Below are positions 26,110-35,700 of a DNA stretch of 64,000 bases, one piece after another. A program made the translations under genes and the position numbers. The stretch's first letter is position 1. Each line of letters begins with the position of its first letter. Origin of the DNA: Janthinobacterium saanense (GTDB lineage Bacteria > Pseudomonadota > Gammaproteobacteria > Burkholderiales > Burkholderiaceae_D); the NCBI RefSeq assembly GCF_014200675.1, contig NZ_JACHCI010000002.1:62001-126000 (forward strand), given 5' to 3'. The notes beneath the pieces are model-generated. The model was not told the origin of the DNA and ran no database searches. It saw nothing but the letters and a program-made list of their open reading frames with translations.

Positions 26110-27318
26110 ATGACTGTTCCTGATACTTCCGCCGCCGCGCCGCCGCTTGACCCCACCGAAAAATCCACCCGCCGCCGCTCCCTGATCGCCGTCTGCAGCG
26201 CGCATGCCGTGCACGATGGCTTGACCGATGTGATCTATGTGCTGCTGCCGATCTGGCAGGCGCAATTTGCCATCAGCTACGCCATGGTGGGACTGCTGCG
26301 CGGATCGTATTCGGGCATGATGGCCGGTTTCCAGTTGCTGGCCAGCCGCATGGCCAAGCGCTGGGGACGTGAGCGTATGCTGATAGGCGGCACGGCGCTG
26401 GCCGGTCTTGCTTATCTGGTGGCGGGACAGGCGGGCGGCCTGGCCGTCTTGCTATTCGCCTTGCTGCTCGGTGGCCTGGGCGCCAGTACCCAGCATCCGC
26501 TGGCCTCGTCCATCGTTACCGATACGCATGAGGCGGGCGGTGGCGTGAAGGAAGCGCTGTCGCAATACAATTTCGCCGGCGATATCGGCAAGACCCTGAT
26601 CCCCGCGCTGGTGGGCTTGCTATTGCTGGTGTGCAGCTGGCAAACCAGCGTCAGCCTGATCGGCTTGCTGGGCCTGGCGGCGGCCGGTTTGCTGTGGTGG
26701 CTATTGCCCAGGAAAGGTGAGTTGCAGGCTAACCAGAAAAAAGCAGGCAAGACCATTGTCGGCAATGGCAGCAAGGGTGGTTTCCGTGCGCTGCTGGCGA
26801 CCGGCACCCTGGACAGCGCCGTGCGCATGGGCTTTCTGACTTTTTTACCTTTCCTGCTGAAAAGCAAGGGCGCCGGCACGGCCGGCATCGGTATGGCGCT
26901 GTCGCTGCTGTTCGTGGGCGGCGCTTTTGGTAAATTGCTGTGCGGCTATCTGGGTGCGCGCATCGGCATGATGAAAACCGTGTGGATCACGGAAACCATG
27001 ACGTCCTTGCTGATCGTGCTGGCCTTGTGGCTGCCATTGTTCGGCGTGATGGCCATGCTGCCCCTGCTGGGGCTGGCGCTGAATGGCACGTCCTCCGTGC
27101 TGTACGGCGTGGTGCCGGAACTGGCGGAACCTGGCAAGCGCGAACACGCGTTTGCGCTGTTTTATACAGGCACCATTGGCGGCGGTGCGCTGTCGCCGGT
27201 GCTGTTCGGTGCGCTCGGCGATGCCGCCAGCGTACCCATCGCATTGATGGTGCTGGCGGCGATTTTGCTGCTGACCTTGCCCTTGGCGTGGAAAGTGCAG
27301 AAGGGCATAGCCAGCTGA
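26110..27318 (+). CDS. MFS efflux transporter, fosmidomycin-resistance (Fsr) type
   Basis: The 402-residue protein has 12 predicted helices. The opening (CSAHAVHDGLTDVIYVLLPIW) contains the H-x-x-D motif typical of Fsr-family exporters, and RMAKRWGRERMLIGG is the MFS loop 2-3 motif. A cytoplasmic linker (KGELQANQKKAGKTIVGNG) separates the halves. It is likely a drug or metabolite exporter at the inner membrane; the substrate cannot be assigned. It ends 2 bp from the convergent GH87-like gene. Confidence 0.85.
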   Translation: MTVPDTSAAAPPLDPTEKSTRRRSLIAVCSAHAVHDGLTDVIYVLLPIWQAQFAISYAMVGLLRGSYSGMMAGFQLLASRMAKRWGRERMLIGGTALAGLAYLVAGQAGGLAVLLFALLLGGLGASTQHPLASSIVTDTHEAGGGVKEALSQYNFAGDIGKTLIPALVGLLLLVCSWQTSVSLIGLLGLAAAGLLWWLLPRKGELQANQKKAGKTIVGNGSKGGFRALLATGTLDSAVRMGFLTFLPFLLKSKGAGTAGIGMALSLLFVGGAFGKLLCGYLGARIGMMKTVWITETMTSLLIVLALWLPLFGVMAMLPLLGLALNGTSSVLYGVVPELAEPGKREHAFALFYTGTIGGGALSPVLFGALGDAASVPIALMVLAAILLLTLPLAWKVQKGIAS

Positions 27319-27320
27319 CG

Positions 27321-29147
27321 TTACCAGTTGTTGCCGCTCAGCGTGGCCTGGTAGCCGGTGGAGTAGTTGGCAAATGGAACTTTACCCGCACTGACGCCAC
27401 TGACCGTATTGTTGCTGATAGTCGCGCTGCCCGTGGGCGCGGGGTAGAACGGTGCGCCGATCACCACGCCGTTGCGCCATGGCGCCGTCACGGTATTTTG
27501 TGTCAGGCGGATATTGGTCGAGGTCGAGAAACCGATGGCGTCATACAGGGAAGCGACGATGGTATTGTTGCTGACTTCGATATCGTCGACGATGCCCACG
27601 TTCTGGCCATCGCTGCCATTGCCGATATGCAGCGCCGGCTGGCCCTGGTCGAAACCATTGCCGCCGGAGCGCACGATGGTGTTGCCAGTGATGCGCGACG
27701 AGTGCAGGTCGCTGCCATTGACGCCAAAGCGGCCAACGCCCAGGCCGGTATAGCGGGCCGTGTCGGCGATGTAGTTATTTGCCACCAGGTGGCCGCTGCC
27801 GCCATACACGCCGAGGGCCTTGCCATTCCAGGCGCCGATGATGGTGTTGTTGGTCTGGGTGATATTGCTCATCGGCGAGTAAAACACGCGGCCGTGGTCG
27901 GTATCGTTGTAGTCGACCGAGTTGATCGCCATGCCATCGTCGCCGGTGCCGCGCACAAAGTTATTGGTCGCGGTCAGGTAGTTGCCGACTGTGGCGTCGA
28001 GCGCCACGTTATTGAGGTTGCAGCCATCGGCCCAGATCGACGTCAGCCGGTTATTGCGCACGGTGCCGCCAGTGCCCGAGGCCCAGAAACCGGACAAGAC
28101 GTGCTGGGTCCAGATGTTTTCCGCCAGCCAATTGGTGCCGGTGGTATCCATCGCGCCGCCGGCGCCATCGACCGGTTCGCGGCTGCGCGAGTTGGAGTCC
28201 ACATGGAAGTTGCGCACCGTCGACGACGTCACCTGGAAGATCGCGCCCAGGCCGTTGGCATTCGGCAGCGGCACGTCGCGGTAAATCGTGCTGTACCACA
28301 TGCCCGCGCCTTCGATGGTAATGCCCTTGGCGACCAGGCCATTCGTGCCTTTCAGGTAAAAAGTACCTTGAGGTATCCAAAGGCTCTTGTTTTGCGACTG
28401 CGCCTGGTTGATGCAATTCTGGATCGCGCTGGTGCTGTCCACCGCGTTCGGATTGCCCATGCCATTGGTCGGCGCCGTATCGGCGACCGCGCCGCAACTG
28501 GTGATGGCGATGGAATTGGCGGGCTGGGCCAGCGGCGCAGGCGGGTTTTCAACGTCGATCACATCGATATTGTAGAAAGCAGCCGTATTGTCGCTATCCT
28601 TGCGCAGGGAAAACGTGCTGCCCGGACCAATCGGATCGCCGACGATGAAGGCGTGGCTTTCGTCGAAGAAGGCGCGCGGCTTGCCCGAGGCCGGGTTCTG
28701 GTCGCTGGCCTGGTATTCCTGGCCCTCGTAAATCCAGCTTTGGCGCGAGTTCAGGTTCAGGTGCTGGCGGAACACGCCGTTGACGTACAGGTTCAGCGTG
28801 GCCGTCATGCCACCGCCGCCCGGCGCGTCGGGGATGCTGGCGCGCACGTTGATGAAACTGATCGCCTTGCCGGTATTGTTGCTCCACCATACTTCCTGAT
28901 TATTGCCGGTCAATGCGACGTAGGCGTGGCCCGACGATTCGAGTTCCGGACTGGCAAAGCGCGTGGTGGGCGCCGCCGTCAGTGACACGATTTTTGCGCC
29001 GTTGACCAGGGTGCCGGCTTCGGCTTCATAGCTGGTGAAAGGCGTGGTCGCGCCCACGCCGGCGTGGGCATGGGTCGCGGCCAGCAGGCTGGCGGCGGTG
29101 GCCAATGCCGTCATGGTCATGGTCTGTGTGAGTTTGCTTCGCTTCAT
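27321..29147 (-). CDS. Secreted beta-helix glycosidase, GH87-like (alpha-1,3-glucanase type)
   Basis: The 608-residue product has a signal peptide ending THAHAG, a carbohydrate-binding-like beta-sandwich (about 35-205, SYEAEAGTLVNGAKI ... FYNIDVIDVE) and a right-handed parallel beta-helix (about 215-600) rich in N-N-T/R-I turns. Within the helix, IWADGCNLNN and GTGDDGMAIN match the aspartates seen in GH87 mutanases/mycodextranases. It would cut alpha-1,3-glucan, for example in fungal walls or dental-type polymers. The assignment is from motifs and needs a profile search. AAGGAAGAG precedes the ATG. Confidence 0.72.
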   Translation of the reverse strand: MKRSKLTQTMTMTALATAASLLAATHAHAGVGATTPFTSYEAEAGTLVNGAKIVSLTAAPTTRFASPELESSGHAYVALTGNNQEVWWSNNTGKAISFINVRASIPDAPGGGGMTATLNLYVNGVFRQHLNLNSRQSWIYEGQEYQASDQNPASGKPRAFFDESHAFIVGDPIGPGSTFSLRKDSDNTAAFYNIDVIDVENPPAPLAQPANSIAITSCGAVADTAPTNGMGNPNAVDSTSAIQNCINQAQSQNKSLWIPQGTFYLKGTNGLVAKGITIEGAGMWYSTIYRDVPLPNANGLGAIFQVTSSTVRNFHVDSNSRSREPVDGAGGAMDTTGTNWLAENIWTQHVLSGFWASGTGGTVRNNRLTSIWADGCNLNNVALDATVGNYLTATNNFVRGTGDDGMAINSVDYNDTDHGRVFYSPMSNITQTNNTIIGAWNGKALGVYGGSGHLVANNYIADTARYTGLGVGRFGVNGSDLHSSRITGNTIVRSGGNGFDQGQPALHIGNGSDGQNVGIVDDIEVSNNTIVASLYDAIGFSTSTNIRLTQNTVTAPWRNGVVIGAPFYPAPTGSATISNNTVSGVSAGKVPFANYSTGYQATLSGNNW

Positions 29148-29337
29148 GGAGTCGCTCTTCCTTGGTGGAGGGGTAACAGGTCGCTGGAATGCTGCCGGGT
29201 GATCTAATTAATTTCAATATAGCATGAAACTTTAGATGGTTTCCGTGGAAAGAATTACATATTGGAAATTTATTTCGACGACTTACGGCACGCGCATGGA
29301 CTTGCCTGCGGCCTTGCCCATCGTCTACACTCGCCCC

Positions 29338-29979
29338 ATGAAAAATTTTGAAAAGCGGCGCGACCGCTACGAGCTGTTCCGCGCCTTCGAGAACCCCCTT
29401 GTCAACATCAACTTCCATCTGGACGTGCCGGATTTCCGTCCGTATTGCAAGGCGCGCCAACTCCCTGTATTCCATTTCTTCCTGTTTTGCGTGCTGAACA
29501 CGGTCAAGCAAAGCGACAATTTCCTGTACCGCATCTACCAGGATGAGGTCATCAAGATCGATGATTTTCCGGCGTCCTACACGGTCATCAATTGCGACGA
29601 TAACCTCAATTACACGCGTTTCGAGATGACCGACCAGCTCGACCTGTTCATCGCGCGCAGCCTGGAAGCGAAACGTTTCGCCGAAGCCAGTTCCGCGCTG
29701 ATCAATACGGGCGAAGATGCCAGCGAACGCGAGCGGCGCAACAATGTCTACGTCACCAGCCTGCCGTGGCTGGACATGAAGGCCATCGAGCATCCCGTCT
29801 ACAAGCACCGCGACGCCGATATCCCGACTTTTACCTGGGGCAAGTTTGGTCCCGCGCAAGACGATGGCCGCATGACTGTACCGTTTTCAGTGCAGGCGCA
29901 CCACGGTTTTGTCGATGGTTATCACATCCAGAAGCTGGCGCAAGATCTGGCGGACAAGATCGCCAGCATGATTGCTTAA
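29338..29979 (+). CDS. Type A chloramphenicol acetyltransferase-family protein
   Basis: The 213-residue length equals that of CAT enzymes. The active-site block QAHHGFVDGYHI has H189 and D193 in the HxxxDG motif, and the N-terminal RYELFRAFENPLVNI and C-terminal KLAQDLADKI also fit. ATG 29338 gives the CAT-like N-terminus; an in-frame ATG at 29296 would add 14 residues. Many chromosomal members acetylate other acceptors, so resistance should not be assumed. Its 3' end overlaps the convergent AraC gene by 4 bp. Confidence 0.82.
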   Translation: MKNFEKRRDRYELFRAFENPLVNINFHLDVPDFRPYCKARQLPVFHFFLFCVLNTVKQSDNFLYRIYQDEVIKIDDFPASYTVINCDDNLNYTRFEMTDQLDLFIARSLEAKRFAEASSALINTGEDASERERRNNVYVTSLPWLDMKAIEHPVYKHRDADIPTFTWGKFGPAQDDGRMTVPFSVQAHHGFVDGYHIQKLAQDLADKIASMIA

Positions 29980-30743
29980 GGCAGGTATTCGCTGGGCGCC
30001 TTGCCCAGCACCTTGCGAAACGCTGCCGTAAAGGCGCTGGCACTGCCATAACCGAGGTCAAACGCCACGCGCGTGACAGCCTGCCCTTCGGCTAGCCGCG
30101 TGATGGCGCTCAGCAGACAGGCTTGCTGCCGCCATTGCGCAAAGCCCAGCCCCGTTTGCTGGCGAAACAAGCGCGTAAAAGTGCGCCGGCTCATGTTCGC
30201 CCTGGCCGCCATGGTGTCCAGGCCGATGTCCAGGCTGGGCTGCTGGAATAATTGCGTGCACAGCCGGGCCAGCCTGGGGTCTTGCGGCAATGGTGCATTG
30301 AGCGCCAGCGGCGTCATGGCCGCGATTTCATCGAGCAGCAAGGCCATCAGCCTGCCGTCGCGCGCGTTTTCTACATATAAGGCATCTAACTTGACGGCTT
30401 CGGCCAGCAACTGGCGCAGCAGCGGCGATGTCTCCAGCACGCTGCAATGGCCGGGCAGGCTGGCCACGGCTTGCGCACGGATAAAGACATTGAGCATGAG
30501 CACTTCGCCATGCATCTGCATGCCGTGTTCCAGCCCGGCGGGCAGCCAGCAGGCGCGCTGCGGCGGCACCAGCCAGTTGCCTTGCGGCGTCAACACGCTG
30601 ATGGCGCCCGTGGCGGCATAGGCAAACTGGCCGCGCGGGTGGCTGTGCAGGGGAAAGCGCAAGCCCGCTGCATAGTTGCGGGCCGTCGCAATCAGCTCGC
30701 GTGGCAGTTCGGTATAGAAGTGAGGATGATCGGGTTCAAGCAT
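29976..30743 (-). CDS. AraC-family regulator with N-terminal cupin
   Basis: The 255-residue protein has a cupin-like sensor (about 20-110, FPLHSHPRGQFAYAATGAI) and a C-terminal pair of helix-turn-helices (LDTMAARANMSRRTFTRLFRQQTGLGFAQW; VTRVAFDLGYGSASAFTAAFRKVLG). The layout is that of the small-molecule-binding AraC/NimR type, often adjacent to the transporter they control. Here the neighbours are the CAT-like gene (convergent) and an alpha/beta hydrolase (divergent, 91 bp away). The hydrolase is the more likely target. Confidence 0.88.
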   Translation of the reverse strand: MLEPDHPHFYTELPRELIATARNYAAGLRFPLHSHPRGQFAYAATGAISVLTPQGNWLVPPQRACWLPAGLEHGMQMHGEVLMLNVFIRAQAVASLPGHCSVLETSPLLRQLLAEAVKLDALYVENARDGRLMALLLDEIAAMTPLALNAPLPQDPRLARLCTQLFQQPSLDIGLDTMAARANMSRRTFTRLFRQQTGLGFAQWRQQACLLSAITRLAEGQAVTRVAFDLGYGSASAFTAAFRKVLGKAPSEYLP

Positions 30744-30834
30744 GGCCTGAACTCTATACTATTTGACCTATCATCGAAAGTGGGCCTGTTTGCGTCGTTC
30801 TATCATGCATTTTTTAAAGTGCGCAGGAGCTGTC

Positions 30835-31626
30835 ATGCTCAATACCTCTCACCGCGTGGGGCACGGCCCCCACGCCATCATCGTGCTGCATGGCTGGTTT
30901 GGCGATGCGCACGCGTTTGCGCCGATGGAACAATGGCTCGATGGCGTCGCCTTCACTTATGTGTTCATGGATCAGCGCGGTTACGGCGGCATGCGCGGTG
31001 TGGAGGGCGATTACAGCATAGCCGAGGTGGCTGTTGATGCGCTGGCGCTGGCCGACCACCTGGGTTTTAAATGTTTCAGCGTGATCGGCCACTCCATGGG
31101 CGGCATGGTGGCGGAGAAGATCGCCTTGCTGGCGCCGCAGCGCCTGCGCGCACTGGTGGCCGTGGCGCCCGTGCCCAGTTGCGGCGTGGCAATGGAGGAT
31201 GCCGCACGCGCGCTGTTCCTGGGTGCCGCCGATAATCTGGCCGCGCGGCGCAGCATCATCGAGCGCAGCACGGGTGGCCGCCTGCCTTGCGCGTGGCTGG
31301 ACTGGAAGGCGGCTTATTCCTGGGAGTGTTGTGATACGGCCGCGTTTGCGGCGTATTTCCTGGCCTGGAGCGGGACGGATTTCAGTGCGCAAGTGCGGGC
31401 GCAGCGCTCATCTTTGCCGGTGCTGGCGCTGGCCGGCGAGCACGATCCCCGTTTTGACCGCGCCCTGATGCAGCAGACTTATCTGGCGTGCTACCCGCAA
31501 GCCAGGCTGGAAGTGCTGGCCAATGCGGGGCATTACCCGATGAATGAAACGCCGCTGGCGCTGGTGGCCAGTATCGAAGCGTTCCTAGGCAGCCTTGGCA
31601 CGCAGGCGCAGCAAGCTCAAGCCTAA
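30835..31626 (+). CDS. Alpha/beta hydrolase
   Basis: The 263-residue protein has the oxyanion motif LHGWFGD, nucleophile elbow GHSMGG (Ser), acid in GEHDPRF and histidine in NAGHYPMNE, a complete catalytic triad. It is a cytosolic esterase/lactonase-type enzyme; the substrate is unknown. ATG 30835 follows AGGAG at good spacing, so the longer frame from 30763 is rejected. The 3' end overlaps the convergent LysE-type gene by 42 bp. Confidence 0.85.
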   Translation: MLNTSHRVGHGPHAIIVLHGWFGDAHAFAPMEQWLDGVAFTYVFMDQRGYGGMRGVEGDYSIAEVAVDALALADHLGFKCFSVIGHSMGGMVAEKIALLAPQRLRALVAVAPVPSCGVAMEDAARALFLGAADNLAARRSIIERSTGGRLPCAWLDWKAAYSWECCDTAAFAAYFLAWSGTDFSAQVRAQRSSLPVLALAGEHDPRFDRALMQQTYLACYPQARLEVLANAGHYPMNETPLALVASIEAFLGSLGTQAQQAQA

Positions 31627-32226
31627 CAGCACGAAAGCGCCGCCCGAGATGCGGTTGAACAGGCGTGCGCGCGCCGGATTGGCCAGCTGGCTTTTCAGCA
31701 AGCGCGCCAGCAGGGCGTAAAACAGATGGGCCGCCATCGCGCAGGCCACAAACGTCGTGGTCAGGACGGTGAATTGCATCGCCACCGGCTGGCCTTGCAC
31801 CATGAACTGCGGGAACAGGGCAGAGAAGAACAGGATGGCCTTGGGATTGGTCAAAGCCACCATCATGCCCTGGCGATACAGCTTGCCATTCGAATTGGGA
31901 TTGGCCGCGCCCGGCTGTTGCGGCGCATTGGCGACGATGCTGGTCTTGCTGCGCCACTGCTTGATGCCCAGGTAGACCAGGTACAGGGCGCCAGCCAGTT
32001 TCAGCAGCATGAAGGCAGTGGCCGAGGTGGCCAGCACCACGCCCATGCCGGCCATGGCGATGCCGGAAATAATGAACAGCCCCGTGCCATTGCCCATGCT
32101 GCTGATCATGGCGCGGCGCGGGCCGACGGCGATGGAGTTCGAAATGGCCAGCAAGACGGCCGGGCCGGGCGAAAAAGTGACTAGCAGGGAGACGCTGCAA
32201 AACAGCAGCCAGTTCGAGATATGCAT
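31585..32226 (-). CDS. LysE/RhtB-family amino-acid exporter
   Basis: The 213-residue protein has six predicted helices and the family signature VTFSPGPAVLLAISNSIAVGPRRAMISSMGNG split over the first helix and loop. LYLVYLGIKQWRSK and ALTNPKAILFFSALFPQF are also typical. It exports an amino acid (homoserine, threonine or similar) from the cytoplasm. AGGA precedes ATG 32226. It is a single gene, convergent with the hydrolase and separated by 54 bp from yeiH on the same strand. Confidence 0.88.
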   Translation of the reverse strand: MHISNWLLFCSVSLLVTFSPGPAVLLAISNSIAVGPRRAMISSMGNGTGLFIISGIAMAGMGVVLATSATAFMLLKLAGALYLVYLGIKQWRSKTSIVANAPQQPGAANPNSNGKLYRQGMMVALTNPKAILFFSALFPQFMVQGQPVAMQFTVLTTTFVACAMAAHLFYALLARLLKSQLANPARARLFNRISGGAFVLLGLSLLRLRAKAA

Positions 32227-32280
32227 GGTATTTCCTGAAGGGCAATGGAGGCAAGAGCACAGCCCTGCATTGTAGCCTGC

Positions 32281-33369
32281 CTAGCTGAACAGTGTGAACA
32301 GGGCTGCGACCAGATGGTTGATGACGGCGCCGCCCACGATCAGCCAGGCAAACAGCAGGCCGCCCAGCAGCAGCGGCTTGAAGCCGGCGCGGCGGATGGC
32401 CGACAGATGCGTGCTCAAGCCCAGGGCCGCCATGGCCATGGCCAGCAAGGCCGTGTCGATATCGGTAATGGACGCCACCAGCTTGCCAGGCAGCCAATCC
32501 AGCGAATTGAAGGCCACCGCGGCGATAAAGATAAAGGCAAACCAGGGGATGGCCAGCCTGGCTGCGGGCTTGCTTTCTCCTTTGCCCGCGCTTTTGCTGC
32601 GGGCCAGCACGGCTGACAGTATCACCAGGAAGGGCGCCAGCATCATCACGCGCACCATCTTGGCGATCACGGCGGCGTTGGCCGTGTCCTGGCTGATCGC
32701 CTTGCCGGCCGCCACTACTTGCGCCACTTCATGCACGGTGGAACCGATATACACGCCGAAGCTTGCCGGGGTGGCGCCCAGCAGCTGCCAGTGCAGATTG
32801 GCTTGATACAGCAGCGGATACACAAAGATGGCCAGGGTGCCGAACACCACCACCGTCGACACCGCCACCGTCACCTCTTCCGCACGGCCCTTGAGCACCG
32901 GTTCGGTGGCCATCACGGCTGCTGCGCCGCAAATCGAGCTGCCCGCGCCGATCAGGATGGCGCTGTTGCGCTCCAGCTTGAATACCTTGGTGCCCAGCAA
33001 CAGGGCCAGGCCCAAGGTGGACGTCAGCACCAGCGCATCGATGGCGATACCGGCCAGGCCCACCTGGCCGATGTCCTGGAAAGTCAGGCGGAAGCCGTAC
33101 AGGATGATGCCCAGGCGCAGCAGGCTTTGCTTGGAAAATGTGACGCCGGCATCGCAGGCTGGCGCGAGTTTCGGGTAAGCAGTGTTGCCCAGGATAATGC
33201 CGACGATGATGGCCAGGGTCAGCGCGCTCATGCCGTGCGTTTGCATCCATTCCAGCTTGCCCAGCTGTATCGCCGCACAGGCGATGATGGCGCTCAGCAG
33301 CAGGCCGGGCAAGAGGCGGCTACAGCGGTCTGAAAAGCTGTTGCTGCCGGTAGTCGATAGGGATGGCAT
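32281..33369 (-). CDS. yeiH: YeiH-family putative sulfate exporter (UPF0324)
   Basis: The 362-residue membrane protein has about ten helices and YeiH signatures: [59 protein letters not shown] and [15 protein letters not shown]. It is annotated in this family as a sulfonate/sulfate exporter on limited evidence. It is divergent from a LysR gene, the usual yeiH-yeiE layout, so the regulator probably controls it. GGAG precedes ATG 33369. Confidence 0.88.
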   Translation of the reverse strand: MPSLSTTGSNSFSDRCSRLLPGLLLSAIIACAAIQLGKLEWMQTHGMSALTLAIIVGIILGNTAYPKLAPACDAGVTFSKQSLLRLGIILYGFRLTFQDIGQVGLAGIAIDALVLTSTLGLALLLGTKVFKLERNSAILIGAGSSICGAAAVMATEPVLKGRAEEVTVAVSTVVVFGTLAIFVYPLLYQANLHWQLLGATPASFGVYIGSTVHEVAQVVAAGKAISQDTANAAVIAKMVRVMMLAPFLVILSAVLARSKSAGKGESKPAARLAIPWFAFIFIAAVAFNSLDWLPGKLVASITDIDTALLAMAMAALGLSTHLSAIRRAGFKPLLLGGLLFAWLIVGGAVINHLVAALFTLFS

Positions 33370-33434
33370 GGTGTACTCCGTTGTATGCGTATGCCATTAC
33401 TGTACAGACAGGTAATTAAATGGTAAAACGGATT

Positions 33435-33460
33435 GTTTTTGTATATTCAAGCTGAAAAAC
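33435..33460. promoter_or_regulatory. LysR-type inverted repeat candidate
   Basis: GTTTTT and AAAAAC form an inverted repeat with a 14-base spacer in the 100-bp yeiH/LysR divergent region, ending 9 bp before the LysR ATG. Such a position would suit autoregulation. The repeat is low in information. Confidence 0.3.
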
Positions 33461-33469
33461 AGGTAGATT

Positions 33470-34372
33470 ATGTCTTTGACCTTACGACAATTGCAGATAT
33501 TCCTGGCTGTGGCCGATACCGGCAGCACCAGTGCCGCCGCCGGGCTGATCGCCTTATCGCAATCGGCCACCAGCGCCGCCTTGAATGAGCTGGAAACCTT
33601 GCTGAGTGCGCAACTGTTCGACCGGGTGGGAAAACGCCTGGTGCTGAACGACAATGGCCGTTTGCTGTTGCCGCAAGCGCGGCAGATGCGCGACGCGGCC
33701 GCAGGCATCGCACGCCAGTTCGCGGGCGCCGACCCGTCTGTGTCGGTCAGCCTGCAAATCGGCGCCAGCACCACCATCGGCATCTATCTGCTGCCGCAGA
33801 TACTGGCCCAGGCGGTACGCCAACACGGGCCCAGCATCCCGCAAGTGATGATTGCCAACACGGCCGATATCGCTGCCGCCGTGGCGGAATTCCGTGTCGA
33901 TATCGGTTTGATCGAAGGGCCATGCCATGAGGCGGGCTTGCTGGTGGAACCCTGGCTCGCCGACCAGATGCTGATCGTGGCGGCGCCCTCGCATCCGCTG
34001 GCGCAACTGCGGCATTTGCTGAGTTTTGCCGAGCTGAACCAGGCTGGCTGGTTGTTGCGCGAAGCGGGCTCGGGCACGCGCGAAGCGGTGGAGCAGGCGC
34101 TGGTCCCGTATTTGCATTATCTGCGGCCGGCCGGTGAATTCTCCAATTCCGAAGCAATCAAATATGGCGCGGCTGCCGGCCTGGGCATCGCCTGCTTGTC
34201 GCACGTGGTGGTGGCCGACTTGCTGGCCAGCGGACAACTGGTGGTGCTCGACACCATGCTGCCGCCCCTGCAGCGCAATTTCTACCTGATACGGCAGGCT
34301 AAAAAAGTGCTGTCGCCGAGGCTGTCTGGCTTTTTGGAGCTGTGCCGGCAGGCAAGGCACGCGCCAGCCTGA
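33470..34372 (+). CDS. LysR-family regulator (YeiE-like)
   Basis: The 300-residue protein has the N-terminal winged helix (LRQLQIFLAVADTGSTSAAAGLIALSQ) and a periplasmic-binding-like effector domain (VSLQIGASTTIGIYLLPQIL onward) that ends near FLELCRQA. It is divergent from yeiH. The YeiE-YeiH pairing is known in enterics, where the regulator responds to sulfite, and this gene may do the same here (inference). AGGTAG precedes the ATG. Confidence 0.88.
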   Translation: MSLTLRQLQIFLAVADTGSTSAAAGLIALSQSATSAALNELETLLSAQLFDRVGKRLVLNDNGRLLLPQARQMRDAAAGIARQFAGADPSVSVSLQIGASTTIGIYLLPQILAQAVRQHGPSIPQVMIANTADIAAAVAEFRVDIGLIEGPCHEAGLLVEPWLADQMLIVAAPSHPLAQLRHLLSFAELNQAGWLLREAGSGTREAVEQALVPYLHYLRPAGEFSNSEAIKYGAAAGLGIACLSHVVVADLLASGQLVVLDTMLPPLQRNFYLIRQAKKVLSPRLSGFLELCRQARHAPA

Positions 34373-34390
34373 ACTTTGCTTGCTGAAATC

Positions 34391-34419
34391 CCATATGTGG
34401 AATATATTCCCAAATATGG
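34391..34419. promoter_or_regulatory. Dyad operator at the XRE-cupin gene start
   Basis: Perfect 12-bp palindrome GGAATATATTCC (34399-34410) lies between outer arms CCATAT (34391-34396) and ATATGG (34414-34419). It is just upstream of the XRE gene start, as expected of an autoregulatory operator. Confidence 0.55.
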
Positions 34420-34427
34420 AAAATTTA

Positions 34428-34988
34428 ATGCAGCAAGACGATGGCACGGAACAGCGGCTGGCCCAGCGCCTCAAGCAGTTGCGTGTCGAACAGGGCTGGT
34501 CGCTGGACCAGTTGGCCACGCAAAGCCAGATCAGCCGCGCCACCTTGTCGCGCATGGAAAATGCCGAAGTCAGTCCCACTACCAGCGTGCTGGGCCGCTT
34601 GTGCGCCGTGTATGGCCTCAGCATGTCGCGTTTGATGCGCATGGTGGAAGACGATTTTCCACCCTTGCTGCGGCGCGAAGAGCAGCCGGTCTGGAGCGAT
34701 ACGCAAGCGGGTTTCCAGCGCCGCTCCGTCTCGCCGCCCTCGCATGCGCTGGCCGGCGAGGCGCTCGAATGCATTCTGGCTGCGGGTGCGCACATTGCCT
34801 ACCCGGCGTCGCCCCGGCCCGGCATGGAGCACCATTTATTACTGCAGGAAGGCCAGTTGACGGTGACCCTGGAGGGCAAAAGTTACGTTTTGCACGCTGG
34901 CGACTGCCTGCGCTATCAATTATCCGGCCCCAGTGCCTTCGATGCAGGACCGGCAGCCGGCGCCCGCTATTTTTTATTCATTGTCTGA
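34428..34988 (+). CDS. XRE-family regulator with C-terminal cupin
   Basis: The 186-residue protein has an N-terminal helix-turn-helix (LDQLATQSQISRATLSRMENAE) and a C-terminal cupin (about 110-185, HHLLLQEGQLTVTLEGKSYVLHAGD). This layout senses a small ligand. ATG 34428 has GGAA at fair spacing. An in-frame ATG at 34416 falls inside the operator dyad and is less likely. It lies 7 bp before the GNAT gene on the same strand; such XRE-cupin/acetyltransferase pairs are common and form an operon. Confidence 0.85.
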   Translation: MQQDDGTEQRLAQRLKQLRVEQGWSLDQLATQSQISRATLSRMENAEVSPTTSVLGRLCAVYGLSMSRLMRMVEDDFPPLLRREEQPVWSDTQAGFQRRSVSPPSHALAGEALECILAAGAHIAYPASPRPGMEHHLLLQEGQLTVTLEGKSYVLHAGDCLRYQLSGPSAFDAGPAAGARYFLFIV

Positions 34989-34995
34989 GACTGCC

Positions 34996-35532
34996 ATGAC
35001 CGCCGCCGATTCTATCCTCATCCGCTCCTGCGCCGTATCCGATATCGAGCAGCATTTGCCGCAACTGGCCGGGCTGCTGCAAGCCTGCGTGCACGATGGC
35101 GCCAGCATCGGTTTCATCCTGCCTTTCACGCTGCCCGAAAGCACGGCCTTCTGGACGCAAAACGTGCTGCCGGCCGTGCAGCGTGGCCGGCGTTTGCTGC
35201 TGGTCGCCGAGCAGAAGGGACAGATTGTGGGCACGGTACAACTGGACTGGGATAGCCCCGCCAACCAGCAGCACCGGGCCGAAGTGCGCAAGCTGATGGT
35301 CAGCCCCGACTATCGCCGGCGCGGCATCGCGCGTTTGCTGATGCAGGAAGTGGAAGCGCGGGCGTGCCAGCTGCCGCGCAGTCTGCTGACCCTCGATACG
35401 CGCTCGGACGACCATGCCGAACCGCTGTATGTATCGCTCGGTTACACGATGGCAGGCGTCATTCCCGGCTATGCGCTGGCGGTCGACCATGGCGGGCTGG
35501 ACGCCACCACCATCATGTACAAGCAGCTGTAG
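34996..35532 (+). CDS. GNAT-family N-acetyltransferase
   Basis: The 178-residue protein has the GNAT acetyl-CoA motif A, KLMVSPDYRRRGIARLLMQEVE, and a C-terminal LGYTMAGVIPGYAL. The start ATG 34996 is 7 bp after the XRE-cupin stop. The acceptor is unknown. Members of this type are often encoded next to XRE-cupin regulators and may detoxify a small amine. Confidence 0.88.
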   Translation: MTAADSILIRSCAVSDIEQHLPQLAGLLQACVHDGASIGFILPFTLPESTAFWTQNVLPAVQRGRRLLLVAEQKGQIVGTVQLDWDSPANQQHRAEVRKLMVSPDYRRRGIARLLMQEVEARACQLPRSLLTLDTRSDDHAEPLYVSLGYTMAGVIPGYALAVDHGGLDATTIMYKQL

Positions 35533-35700
35533 CCGGGTTCGCTGCCACGCTGTTGCCGGATAAAATCACCTGATCAATTCCAGAGTTCTCCTACGCAGAC
35601 ACCCGGCATCGTCCGACTGCTGCCTGCGTCTGCCGCGCCTACACTGTGATCTCGACGAGCCTGGCGACAGGCTTTCCTTGGTTATCTTCAGGAGGGCAAG

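Noticed and set aside
29338..29979. Acquired chloramphenicol resistance gene
   Set aside because: The family motif is present but base composition matches the chromosome and many such proteins do not act on chloramphenicol; resistance cannot be claimed.
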